A stretch of DNA of 64,000 nt from Deltaproteobacteria bacterium (GTDB taxonomy: Bacteria; Myxococcota_A; Polyangia; Polyangiales; Ga0077539). The position numbers and the translations under genes are program-made. Positions 26,401-35,159 of this stretch are shown here, in pieces. Numbering within the stretch: position 1 is the stretch's first letter; every line of letters starts with the position of its first letter. Below the pieces are notes generated by a model. That model saw only the letters and a list, made by a program, of their open reading frames with translations, was not told the origin of the DNA and searched no databases. The stretch lies in NCBI GenBank assembly GCA_016704445.1, contig JADJAE010000012.1:124001-188000 (forward strand). Reading direction: 5' to 3'.

Positions 26401-26874
26401 GTGCTGCCCTACCGCGCGGCCCCCGACGCGCCCGCCTCCGACCGCGACGCCGTCGCCCTCGGCTGGCAGCCCCGCGCCGCGCCCCGCGCCGTCACCGCCC
26501 TCGCCGCCGCAGGACCCGTCGCCGCCGCCCTGCGCCTCCGCCTGCTCGCGCTCCCCGACGAGGCCCTCTCCGAGCTGCGAGGCGTCGCCTCGGCCGACTG
26601 GATCGTCCTCCTCGGCGCGGCCCCGAAGCTCCCCTGGATCGACGGGCTCATCTACCTGGGCCGCTGCCCCGAAGCGCCCACGCTGCTCCTCCCCACGGCG
26701 CTCGATGCCACCGTGCCGATCGGGCTGCTGGAGCGCTCCCTCTCCGCCAGGCTCGCTCCCCTCGCCCCGCCCTTCGCCCTCTGGCCCTCCCTCCGCGGCG
26801 AGACCCTCGCGTGCTCCCTCGCCGAGGCCCGCCCCCTCGACCGGGCGCTCCTCGCCCGGAGCCCATCGCCGTGA
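26401..26874 (+). CDS. small ternary-system protein (bpX5-like)
   Basis: 157 residues from GTG 26401, right after the MoxR stop; its stop overlaps the next start (GTGA). Very Ala/Leu-rich. The diagnostic-looking core is SADWIVLLGAAPKLPWIDG, LIYLGRCPEAPTLLLPTAL and VPIGLLERSL, which I recall from small bpX proteins between MoxR and vWA genes. The exact bpX number is a guess. No catalytic motif; a structural adaptor is the likely role. Confidence 0.65.
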   Translation: MLPYRAAPDAPASDRDAVALGWQPRAAPRAVTALAAAGPVAAALRLRLLALPDEALSELRGVASADWIVLLGAAPKLPWIDGLIYLGRCPEAPTLLLPTALDATVPIGLLERSLSARLAPLAPPFALWPSLRGETLACSLAEARPLDRALLARSPSP

Positions 26875-28544
26875 TCGCCCCCGACGGACCGTGGGCCCCG
26901 CTCCTGGGCCTGCTCCCCCCGGAGCTCGGGCGCTCGCTCGGTCCGTGGCTCGACAAGCTCGCGCTGGCCATCGGTCCGCTGCGAGCCCGGGCCCGCACCG
27001 GGAGCGGCGTCCCCGATGGCTTCGAGGGCCTCTCGCTCCGAGGCCCCTACGACCGCCTGGTGCTCTCCGAGTGGGCCCTGGCCGACGCGCTGCCCGAGGA
27101 GTTCATCCGGAGGGCGGCGCAGGGGGAGCACGCGTTCTACCAGCTCGCCCGGCGTGAGGAGGCGAAGGCGAAGACCTCCGTGGCCCTCTTCGACCCGGGG
27201 CCGATGCAGCTCGGGGGCCCTCGCATCGGGCAGTTCGCGGCGCTGCTGGTGCTCGCGCGCAGGGCTCGCGAGGCAGGGGCGAGCTTCGCGTGGTCGACGC
27301 TCCAGCAGCAGCCCGAGAAGGGCGACGCGAAGGCAGGGCTGCACCTCGGGCTCGATGCCGCGGGGCTGCGTAGCTTCCTGGTGGGACGCACGGCCTTCGC
27401 CCCCACCCCGGCGGACATCGAGGCCTGGTTCGAGCGCGCCCGCCGGGCCGACTGGGAAGACCTCTGGGTGATCGGTCCGCCCGCGACGCTGAGCCCCGGC
27501 CGACGCATCTCCGGGGTGAAGACCCCTGTGGGGCGCATCGAGCTCAGCGACGTCTTCGAGCCCGGCGTCCGAGCGCTGGACCTCACCGTCGTCCGAGGCG
27601 CGCACCGTCGCACGCTGCGCCTCGACCTCCCTCCCGAGCCCGAGTGCCTCCAGCTGCTGCGCGGCGGCGTCGCGCCTCCGCCGAAGCCCGTGACCCCGGT
27701 GCCCCTCGGCCGCACCCCCGGCGTCGCCCGCCCGGTGAGCCCGCCGATCCTGCTGGCCGATGGGCGCAAGGTGGCCTTCGTCGACGCGGGCGACAGCGTC
27801 ACCGTCTACACGGTTCCGGACAGCCCATCGCCCAAGCGCGGGCGCTACCTCCGCTATGCCATCGAGCGCGGCAGCCTCCCCATCGCCCTGGCCTGGACCC
27901 GCCGTCGCCTGGTGATCGTCTCCGAGCGCGCCGGCGAGCTCCATGTGCACGACACCCACGGCGACGTCTTCCCCTCCAGCGCCTCGGTGCGCCCCTTCGA
28001 CGACCCCTCGGCGTGGCAGCCCTCGACGCGCCCCGCCCTGCTCGCCCGCGCCGAGGTGCTCTCCGTGAGCGACCCCTTTCCCTCGCGGCCTCCGACGCTG
28101 GCCTTCCTCGACGGCGCCTCGCGGCTCATCGGTCTCTCCCCCGAGCGCGCAGAGGTGCTGGCGTCGGGACCGATCGCCCCGCTCAAGGCGTTCGCCACGG
28201 CCTGCGTGCCGCTGCGCCTCCTCATCGACCGTTTCGCCCGCAGCGCCGCCGCCACGTCGGGACCACCCCTCCCGATGCCCGTCGGCGACACGGTGCTGGG
28301 CTTCGCCGTCGCCACGCGACCCGCTCCCAGGCTCGGGCTGCTCACCCTCGCGGCCGACCGGCGCACCTTCCACCATGTCACCGGCGCCTCCGTCAATCGG
28401 CTCTTCGTGGTCGACAGCCCGGTGCGCTACGCCACGGCCTCGCCGAGAGGCGACCGGGTGGCCCTCGTCTCCGACGACGGAACCCTGGAGGTGTGGTCAC
28501 TGCCCGCCGCGCAGTGCCTGCTCCGCGTGGTGACGCCGACATGA
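26871..28544 (+). CDS. degenerate vWA + beta-propeller protein of the ternary system
   Basis: 557 residues from GTG 26871. The N-terminal helical region leads to a vWA-like fold beginning SVALFDPGPMQLGGPRIGQF (Asp108). The classical MIDAS DxSxS is replaced by D-P-G-P-M, so metal binding is probably weakened or lost. A later strand-loop WEDLWVIGP fits the same fold. From ~290 on there are propeller-like blades (RKVAFVDAGDSVTVYTV, RRLVIVSERAGELHVHD, GDRVALVSDDGTLEVWSL). The stop overlaps the next start by 4 bp (ATGA). Expected to be the MoxR partner. Confidence 0.75.
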   Translation: MIAPDGPWAPLLGLLPPELGRSLGPWLDKLALAIGPLRARARTGSGVPDGFEGLSLRGPYDRLVLSEWALADALPEEFIRRAAQGEHAFYQLARREEAKAKTSVALFDPGPMQLGGPRIGQFAALLVLARRAREAGASFAWSTLQQQPEKGDAKAGLHLGLDAAGLRSFLVGRTAFAPTPADIEAWFERARRADWEDLWVIGPPATLSPGRRISGVKTPVGRIELSDVFEPGVRALDLTVVRGAHRRTLRLDLPPEPECLQLLRGGVAPPPKPVTPVPLGRTPGVARPVSPPILLADGRKVAFVDAGDSVTVYTVPDSPSPKRGRYLRYAIERGSLPIALAWTRRRLVIVSERAGELHVHDTHGDVFPSSASVRPFDDPSAWQPSTRPALLARAEVLSVSDPFPSRPPTLAFLDGASRLIGLSPERAEVLASGPIAPLKAFATACVPLRLLIDRFARSAAATSGPPLPMPVGDTVLGFAVATRPAPRLGLLTLAADRRTFHHVTGASVNRLFVVDSPVRYATASPRGDRVALVSDDGTLEVWSLPAAQCLLRVVTPT

Positions 28545-31330
28545 TCCTCCGCCCCCGACGCCTCGCCCACCGCGGCTTCGTCGACGCCGTCGGCCTTCTG
28601 ATCGACCGCTCCTCCGGCGAGCGCGACGCCCGCGCCAGGGTGCTCTCCCGCTGGACCCCGGGCACCGCCGTCTACGCCCTCGGCGGCCGATACGCGGTGA
28701 TCTTCGCCGGGACGCGCCGGGTGCGCGCGGAGCAGTGCGAGGGCGCCCCCCTGGTGCGCTGCCCGGGAAGCGCATCGGGCGCGTCGCTCTCCTCGACGGC
28801 CGCCCTCTCCCGCGCGGAGGTCGACGCCCTCCTCGACGACGGCACCCGCCCTGACCAGCTGGCCATCGTTCGCGGCGGGCTCGTGGAGACCCTCTCGCTC
28901 TCCACCGCCAGCCTCGTCGACCCCGGCGCTTGGATCGACCTCAGCGCCATCACGGTCCTCGAGGTGACCTCCCTGGGAGCGCCGCCTCGGGTGGTGGTCG
29001 CTCCCCCCGAGGAGGGCGCCCGCCCCGCACCCTCGGCGCTGCGCCCCAAGGACCCCGCCGCGATGGCCTCGGCGCTCTCCCAGGCGCTCGGAGCGATGGT
29101 GGCCCGAGGGGAGCTTCCGGCCAGCGCGCTCAGCCACCTCGACGCCCTCGAAGGCTCCCCGACGGTCGCGTCGGCTCCCGCCCCTCTCGGCCTCGGCGCG
29201 ACGCTGAAGGCCCTCTGGTCGTCGCTGATCTCTCCTCGGCGAAGAGGCGCTCCCTCCGACGAGCTCGTCCGCGCGCTGCCGCCTCCCGCGGAGGCCGGGG
29301 GCGCCCTGGCGAAGCTCCCGACGCAGCCCGCGAAGAGCCGCTGGTGGGATCGTCTGCGCGGGTGGTTTCAGCAGCGGGTGGCGCGCCCTGCGGCGCAGCG
29401 GGTGCTCGGCGACGCGCAGGCCCGCTACCTCGAGCGGATGATCGAGATGTTTCGCAAGGGAGACCTCGACGAGGCGCTGCGCCACGCGCTGCCTCTGGGC
29501 GGAGCCTCGCCTCCGGGCGCACCGCCGAAGCCGGTGACCTGGGGGCCGCCGCAGGCCCGCGACGCGCTGACCATCAAGCTGCAGCCCTCCACGCACAGCA
29601 CCGCGACGGGAGGCAGCTCCCTTCACGCGCTGCTGCGATCGCTCTACCGCGAGGCGGTGACGGCGCTGGAGGCCGAAGGGCGCTTCGAGGAGGCGGCCTT
29701 CACGCTGGCCGAGCTGCTGAGGGAGCCCGGAGAGGCCGTCGCGCTGCTCGAACGCCACGGGAGGCTGCGCCTCGCGGCCGAGCTCGCGGACACTGCGGCC
29801 CTCGCCCCGGAGCTGCGGGTGCGGCAGTGGCTGCTGGCGGGCGAGCCCGCGAGGGCGCTGGGAGTGGTGCGGCGACACGGGGCCTTCGACGCGGCGCTGA
29901 CGAAGCTGGCCGACGACCCGGCGCACTCGGAGGCGCTGCGGCGGCTGTGGGCGAGGCACCTCGCGTCGGTGGGCGACCACGCGGCCGCGGTGGCGGTGGG
30001 CTCCTCCGTGGCCGACCTCGCGGACGAGGTCGAGGCGTGGACCGACGCGCTGCTCGCCCTGGGAGGCCCCGCGGCGGTGAGGGTGATGGTGCACCGCCTC
30101 GCCGATCGACCGGAGCGCTTCGGGGCGCTGCGCTCTCGACTGGAGGCGCTGGCCTCGGACGAGGGGGTGGGCGCCCGGGCCGAGCGCACGGTGTTCGCCC
30201 GGGCGGCCTCCGAGGCGAAGCCCAACGAGGCGCTGGCGCTGGCGGCGAGGATGCTGGCGCGAGCGCAGGCCAGGGACGCCGCGCGCCACGGTGACCCCGA
30301 CGACCTCCAGACGCTGCGCACCCTCGTGACCCTCTCCAGGGATGCGGCGCTGAAGGAGGATGTTCCGACCTGGCCGACCTTCGCGAGGGTGCCGCTCGCG
30401 TCGCGCCCGGCGGCGTGGAAGCGCACCATCACCGCGGCCGACACGGGCCCTCGCGCGGTGTACGACGCGGTGGCGCTGAGGGACGGCGGGGTGCTGCTGG
30501 CGCTGGGCGAGGCCGGGGCGTCGCTGCGAGACCGCGACGGGAGGGAGCGGGCGAGGCTCGACGAGCCGACGCACCGGATCGTGTGGTCCGACCACGAGAA
30601 CAGCGCGCTGCTGCTGGGAGCGCGAGGGACGAGCTGGAGGGTGGCGAGGCTCGACGTGGCGCGGGCGACGAGCTCCCCGTGGGGGGAGTGCACGCTGGAC
30701 TGCTTCGCCCAGGACTACGACGGCGACTCGTGGGTGGTGGGGCAGGAGGGCGAGGTGCTGGCGCTCGACGCGACGGCGGGGGAGATGCGCGCGATGGCGG
30801 GCCCGGGGCGCACGCCGCGCACCGACCACGCGAGGGTGCGCTGCGTGGGACGCGACCGCACGGGCGTGGCGGCGGTGCGGGTGCTGTCGGTGATCGAGCG
30901 CTGGCGCTGGTCGCTGCCAGGCTGGGCGCTGCTGGAGAAGCCCCTGGAGCCGCCGCGCCCGGCGGACACGGTGGCCGTCGCGGTGCACCCGACGGGGATC
31001 ACCGCGCGGCGCAGCGACTCCGGGGCCGTGGAGGTCGACCGGGGGAAGTCGCAGCCGCTGGTGGAGCTGCCGCACCCCGCAGGGACGCAGTCCGAGGTGA
31101 CGCACCTGACGAGCAGCCAGGTGGCGGTGGTCCAGCGCTCTCCGGAGGCGGTGACGGTGCTGCTCTGGAGCCTCTCGGCGGGTCGCTCGCTGGCGGAGCT
31201 TCGGCTGGAGGGCGCCACCGCGGCGAGGGCGAGGATCTACGGCGAGGTGCTCATGGCCTGCGACGACCGGGGGAGGGTGCTCTCGCTGGACCTGCGCTCC
31301 GGGACGGTGCTGCTCGACCTGCGGGCGTGA
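28541..31330 (+). CDS. bpX6-like N-domain + helical repeats + beta-propeller protein
   Basis: 929 residues. The first ~100 (MILRPRRLAHRGFVDAVGLL, VLSRWTPGTAVYALGGRYAV, CEGAPLVRCPG) match what I know as the bpX6 domain, the N-terminal signature of these systems. Residues ~340-620 are TPR-like helices (AEGRFEEAAFTLAELLREPG, LLERHGRLRLAAELAD). The last ~300 form a second propeller (LRDGGVLLALGEAGASLRDR, DDRGRVLSLDLRSG). No enzyme motif and no signal peptide. Likely a scaffold that senses or binds a target while MoxR supplies energy. It ends 7 bp from the convergent CBS gene. Confidence 0.75.
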   Translation: MILRPRRLAHRGFVDAVGLLIDRSSGERDARARVLSRWTPGTAVYALGGRYAVIFAGTRRVRAEQCEGAPLVRCPGSASGASLSSTAALSRAEVDALLDDGTRPDQLAIVRGGLVETLSLSTASLVDPGAWIDLSAITVLEVTSLGAPPRVVVAPPEEGARPAPSALRPKDPAAMASALSQALGAMVARGELPASALSHLDALEGSPTVASAPAPLGLGATLKALWSSLISPRRRGAPSDELVRALPPPAEAGGALAKLPTQPAKSRWWDRLRGWFQQRVARPAAQRVLGDAQARYLERMIEMFRKGDLDEALRHALPLGGASPPGAPPKPVTWGPPQARDALTIKLQPSTHSTATGGSSLHALLRSLYREAVTALEAEGRFEEAAFTLAELLREPGEAVALLERHGRLRLAAELADTAALAPELRVRQWLLAGEPARALGVVRRHGAFDAALTKLADDPAHSEALRRLWARHLASVGDHAAAVAVGSSVADLADEVEAWTDALLALGGPAAVRVMVHRLADRPERFGALRSRLEALASDEGVGARAERTVFARAASEAKPNEALALAARMLARAQARDAARHGDPDDLQTLRTLVTLSRDAALKEDVPTWPTFARVPLASRPAAWKRTITAADTGPRAVYDAVALRDGGVLLALGEAGASLRDRDGRERARLDEPTHRIVWSDHENSALLLGARGTSWRVARLDVARATSSPWGECTLDCFAQDYDGDSWVVGQEGEVLALDATAGEMRAMAGPGRTPRTDHARVRCVGRDRTGVAAVRVLSVIERWRWSLPGWALLEKPLEPPRPADTVAVAVHPTGITARRSDSGAVEVDRGKSQPLVELPHPAGTQSEVTHLTSSQVAVVQRSPEAVTVLLWSLSAGRSLAELRLEGATAARARIYGEVLMACDDRGRVLSLDLRSGTVLLDLRA

Positions 31331-31337
31331 GGGAGAT

Positions 31338-31748
31338 CTACTTCGCCAGCCGGGTGTGGAGCATGTCCGCGAAGGCGGTGCACACATCGACGGTGGTGAA
31401 GATGCCGACGACCTTCTGGTTCTGCATCACCACCACGGAGCCGTACTTGTGCTGCGCCATCTCGCGCACCACCTCGTCGACGGGCGTCTCCGGGTCTACG
31501 GAGTAGACGTCCGTCACCATCGCGTCTTCGACCGGGACCTTCGACGGGTCGACGTCGCGCAGCGTCTCGATGAAGCGCAGGTCGCGGTCGGTGACCATGC
31601 CGACGAGCTTGCCCCCGACCAGCACCGGGAGGTGCCTGATCCGGAACTCCCTCATCACCGCATGGGCGTGCGCGAGCGTCTGATCGGCGCCGATCGAGTG
31701 CGGCGTCGTCGTCATGAACTTCTGGATGGCAGGGATGGACTTGGACAT
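31338..31748 (-). CDS. CBS-domain protein
   Basis: 136 residues from ATG 31748 (MSKSIPAIQKFMTTTPHSI). Two CBS motifs (~15-70 and ~80-130) with LPVLVGGKLVGMVTDRDLR and GSVVVMQNQKVVGIFTTVDV. CBS pairs bind adenosyl ligands and regulate partners; a stand-alone pair is a typical energy-status regulator. No fused enzyme. Confidence 0.85.
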   Translation of the reverse strand: MSKSIPAIQKFMTTTPHSIGADQTLAHAHAVMREFRIRHLPVLVGGKLVGMVTDRDLRFIETLRDVDPSKVPVEDAMVTDVYSVDPETPVDEVVREMAQHKYGSVVVMQNQKVVGIFTTVDVCTAFADMLHTRLAK

Positions 31749-31868
31749 GTCTGCACCCAATGCAGCGGTCATGCCCGATGGATTTCCGCGAGGCATCTCG
31801 CGCCCTCGCGGCCCTCCTCCCTCCGCGAACAGCGCGCACTTTGCGCCACCCCGCTGCGGTTCTTGCGC

Positions 31869-33710
31869 TCACCTCCCGAGCACGATCTCCACCCGCCCCG
31901 GCAGTAGTCCGGCGCCCTCCGGCACCGGCTCCGTCCCGGTCGCCTGCCCGTACACGCAGAGCCCGTTGGCGAGCGGCCCCGCAGGCACCTCCAGGCCCAG
32001 CGTGTGCACGCCCGGGCGGCGCATCGTGGCGAGCACCGAGGGGGCGTCGCTGGTCAGCTCGATCCATCGCCCGGCGCCGTCGTCCGTGGGCACCTCGATC
32101 TCCCCGAGCGCCACGCCGTCCACCGAGATGCGCAGCCTCGACTCGTCCTCCGCGGTGCTCCCCTCGCCCCGCCCCGGCAGCTCCGAGCTCGCCCTCAGCC
32201 GCACCCTCACCCGCCCCGCGTCGAGCGCCACCCGCCTCGCCGCCGGGGACACCCGGAAGCGGTACGTGAATCGCGCCGCCCCGCTGCCATAGACATGCAT
32301 CACCGAGAAGCCGTCCCAGCGCCCGACGTTCTCCGCCTCGATGGCCCCATATCCCTCCGGGCGCATGGACCACCGCGCCTCCGTTCCCGCCACCGTGGCC
32401 GCGCCCACCCTCCCCGGGCCTGGCACCCTGCGCCGCGTCGCCCAGAGCGGAGCCTCTCCCATCGCCTCGCCGAGCCTGGGGTTGGGGGGCGGCAGCAGCC
32501 CTGAGTTCCACCGGGACGCGGAGCGCGCCAGGACGTCGCGCACGTCGCGCGTGCGGGTCGCCGCGAGGCCGTCGACGTAGAGCCCGTGCTCCTGCGGGCG
32601 ATCGCCGGCGACGGTGTAGATCCAGGCCAGCGCGCCGTCGACGCCGTCCGCCTCGGAGCGGGAGAGGAAGCGCTCGAACCACCGGGCGCGGCGCTGCCCG
32701 TAGTGGATGCGCTGGTTGGTGCTGAAGCCGAACTCGCCCCACACGAAGGGCTTTCCCACCACGTGGTGGGCGAGCTGCACGTGGTCGTCGATGAAGTCGT
32801 CGAGGGCCGGGAGCGTGCGCACGCTCCGTAGCAGCGTCGGGTACGCGTGGGCGTCGGCGTAGTCGACCTCCGGGAGCCGCTGCACCGCCAGCCAGGTGTC
32901 GCGCTGCTCCTGCCGCGTGTACCCGATGTGCCCCGCCGCCACGAGGTGCGCCGGGTCGAGCGAGCGGACGTAGCGGGCCATGGAGCGGGTCCACCCGAGG
33001 AGCCCCTCGCGGCCGTGGCGCGTGGCCTCGGACTCGTTGATGAGCTCCCAGGAGATGATGGTCGGGTCGTCGCGGTAGGCGAGGCCCGTGCGAGGGTTGA
33101 CCCGGGTGACCACGCGCTCGACGTGGGCGCGGTAGAGCTCGCTGGCCGAGGCCTCGCCGAAGAAGCTGCGCAGCACCGTCTCCGGGAGGGCCCCCCGGGT
33201 GAGCGGCAGCGAGACGCCCGCCCAGTCGAGGTAGCGGGGGATGCCGCCGTAGTCGCCCCAGCGGTTGGCCAGCACCACGATCACCTTCAGCCCCCGGGAG
33301 CGCGCGGCGTCCAGCACCCTGTCGAGGTGCGCGAAGCTCCCCTCTACCCAGCCGTCGCGGCCGATGCGGAAGGCGTAGTCGCGGGTCCATGGCTCGGAGC
33401 CCTCGGGCTGCTCTCCGAGGGCCCACACCCTCACCACCTTCAGCCCGTCGGCGGCGATGGCGTCGAGCGTCGACTCCACGGCCGCCCGGTGCGGCGCCCC
33501 GTGCATGATCGAGGCGTTGGCCCCGATGAAGCGGAAGGCCCTTCCCTCCAGGACGAAGCGCCTCCCCTCGACCTGCACGAAGCGCGAGCGGTCGACCGGC
33601 GCGGGGGCGACCCGGGGAGCGGGGGAGCCGGGCTCCTGGGCGAGCGCGGTGCCGACGAGCGCCAGGAGGGAGCCGAGGGCGACGTGGAGGGGTCGGAGGC
33701 GGAGCCGCAT
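31869..33710 (-). CDS. secreted GH5-type glycoside hydrolase (mannanase/cellulase family)
   Basis: 613 residues from ATG 33710. Signal peptide MRLRLRPLHVALGSLLALVG with an Ala-Gln cleavage site. The (beta/alpha)8 catalytic domain has acid/base Glu226 in SWELINES and nucleophile Glu326 in VWGEFGFS, with the N-terminal GANASIMHGA and HAYPT typical of GH5 endo-mannanases. The C-terminal ~180 residues are a jelly-roll, carbohydrate-binding-like module (EAENVGRWDGFSVMHVYGSG). Polysaccharide degradation outside the cell is the likely role; the substrate is inferred. Confidence 0.8.
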   Translation of the reverse strand: MRLRLRPLHVALGSLLALVGTALAQEPGSPAPRVAPAPVDRSRFVQVEGRRFVLEGRAFRFIGANASIMHGAPHRAAVESTLDAIAADGLKVVRVWALGEQPEGSEPWTRDYAFRIGRDGWVEGSFAHLDRVLDAARSRGLKVIVVLANRWGDYGGIPRYLDWAGVSLPLTRGALPETVLRSFFGEASASELYRAHVERVVTRVNPRTGLAYRDDPTIISWELINESEATRHGREGLLGWTRSMARYVRSLDPAHLVAAGHIGYTRQEQRDTWLAVQRLPEVDYADAHAYPTLLRSVRTLPALDDFIDDHVQLAHHVVGKPFVWGEFGFSTNQRIHYGQRRARWFERFLSRSEADGVDGALAWIYTVAGDRPQEHGLYVDGLAATRTRDVRDVLARSASRWNSGLLPPPNPRLGEAMGEAPLWATRRRVPGPGRVGAATVAGTEARWSMRPEGYGAIEAENVGRWDGFSVMHVYGSGAARFTYRFRVSPAARRVALDAGRVRVRLRASSELPGRGEGSTAEDESRLRISVDGVALGEIEVPTDDGAGRWIELTSDAPSVLATMRRPGVHTLGLEVPAGPLANGLCVYGQATGTEPVPEGAGLLPGRVEIVLGR

Positions 33711-34364
33711 GGGCGGCGGACGGTACCCTGGCACGCCGCGCATCGTGACCCACGCTCTGTGAGAGGGCACCCCCGAAGGCGTTAACCGTCGATCGCCCGC
33801 CGTGCCCGCAGGTTGAAACCCTATCGCTTCTACAGATCTCGGACGGGGTGCAGCCCGCCGCGTCGCTGGGGTTCGGGCGTTGGCCCTCACCCCAGGCAAT
33901 AACAGGACGGCGCCCCGGGCACTGCCCGGGGCTGTCGAACCGAAACTCCATGGACCATCCGGAAGCTTCGATCGAGGCCGCGAGGGCTGGAACGAATCGG
34001 CGTCCCTGTTCGACAGCCCCGGGCAATGCCCGGGGCGCCGTCCTGTTATTGCCTGGGGTGAGGGCCAACGCCCGAACCCCAGCGACGCGGCGGGTTGCCA
34101 CGCTCCAACGATGTGTAGAAGGGAAAGGGTTGAAACCTGCGGCAACGATGGGGTCGTTGGTGAACGCCACGGAAGTCCGCCGCGGACTTCCATCGAACCC
34201 TCGGGCAGGGGGACTATCGTTGCCGCAGGTTTCAACCTGCGGGCACGGCGGGCGATCGACGGTTAACGCCTATAGGAGGGCACCCCGGGCGTCATGGGAA
34301 TTCGACTGTTTTCCTTGGCCCCCCGGGACTGCGATATCGGACCTCGGCGTTTATACTGCCAGGT
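33711..34364. other. gene-free region holding the nested palindromic element
   Basis: 654 bp between the divergent GH5 and SWIM genes. Nearly all of it from 33777 to 34271 is made of inverted repeats (listed separately). The remaining ~65 and ~90 bp flanks must contain the promoters of the two genes. The short ORFs across it mirror each other because of the repeats and are not credible genes. Confidence 0.8.
33777..34271. repeat. nested palindromic element, ~495 bp
   Basis: Outer arms 33777-33820 and 34228-34271 are exact reverse complements (44 bp). Inner arms 33851-33940 and 34008-34097 match over 90 bp with two mismatches, around a 67-bp spacer. A third pair of 22 bp, 34128-34149 and 34216-34237, shares the GGTTGAAACC box with the outer arms, so the box occurs three times. 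The inner arm contains its own palindrome, CCCCGGGCA.TGCCCGGGG, and 34170-34190 holds GGAAGTCCGCCGCGGACTTCC. No transposase. Looks like a non-autonomous palindromic mobile element with one insertion inside another. Confidence 0.85.
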
Positions 34365-35153
34365 ATGAAAACGGCACTGATCGAAGGGTTGAAGCGATGG
34401 TCCGGGGCGGCCTTCGACCGGGGCAGATCGCTCCTCTCGGGTGACCGCCTCTTCGACCTGCGCGTCGAGGCATCGACCCTCCGTGGCGCGGCCCGAGGGG
34501 TGCGCCAGGCCTGGTACGCCATCGAGCTCGAGCTCGACGAGGCCGACGAAGCGCCCAAGCGAGCCCGCTGCACCTGCCCGGCAGGGGCCGACGGTCGCTG
34601 CAAGCACGTCCCCGCGCTGGGGCTGGCCTGGGCCACCACCCCGGGGCGCTTCACGGTGCTCACTGGCATCGAGGCGAGGCTCCATCGGCGCTCCTATGAA
34701 GAGCTGGTCTCGATGGTGGCGCTGATGGTGCGCACCCACCCCGAGCTGGAGGCGCTCACGCTGGCGCCCGTCCCCGGTGGGCACCGGGAGGCTCCCTCGG
34801 TGACCCGCTGGCGCACCGTGGCCGACGACGTCTTCCGCCGCCACGGCGACGACTGGACCGCCGTAGCCGGCCTCATCCGGGAGCTGGAGTCGGTGCGCAG
34901 CCTGGGCGACGACTTCAACCGCCAGGGAGAGCGGGCCCACGCCGCGGCGGTCTACGAGGGGCTGATGGACTCGGTGGTGGCCAACGCCTCGCGCTTCCCC
35001 TGGCCCGATGTGCGCTCGCGCTTCCGGGCGATGATCGAGCAGTGCGTGCAGCAGCTCCCCGGGCGCCCGGCGGCGAGGCAGGCGCTGGCGACGCTCGAGT
35101 CCCTGCCTCTCCTCACTCCCCGGCGCTCCCCCAAGTCGATCGCTGCGGCTTGA
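34365..35153 (+). CDS. SWIM zinc-finger protein
   Basis: 262 residues. SWIM motif CTCPAGADGRCKHVPAL (CxCx7CxH) at ~67-80, a predicted Zn-binding DNA/protein interaction module. The rest is helical, with no helicase or nuclease domain. In bacteria SWIM proteins are often linked to SWI/SNF ATPases, but none is next to this gene. It is followed 6 bp later by the flavin oxidoreductase, so the two are probably co-transcribed. Confidence 0.8.
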   Translation: MKTALIEGLKRWSGAAFDRGRSLLSGDRLFDLRVEASTLRGAARGVRQAWYAIELELDEADEAPKRARCTCPAGADGRCKHVPALGLAWATTPGRFTVLTGIEARLHRRSYEELVSMVALMVRTHPELEALTLAPVPGGHREAPSVTRWRTVADDVFRRHGDDWTAVAGLIRELESVRSLGDDFNRQGERAHAAAVYEGLMDSVVANASRFPWPDVRSRFRAMIEQCVQQLPGRPAARQALATLESLPLLTPRRSPKSIAAA

Positions 35154-35159
35154 GATACG

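Noticed and set aside
28427..31387. 986-codon minus-strand frame opposite the bpX6/propeller gene
   Set aside because: Composition is His/Arg/Gly-rich non-protein-like, and the plus strand has coupled starts and recognisable domains.
33777..34271. Possible CRISPR array (three GGTTGAAACC boxes)
   Set aside because: The boxes are in inverted orientations with unequal spacing and there are no spacer-like units or cas genes.
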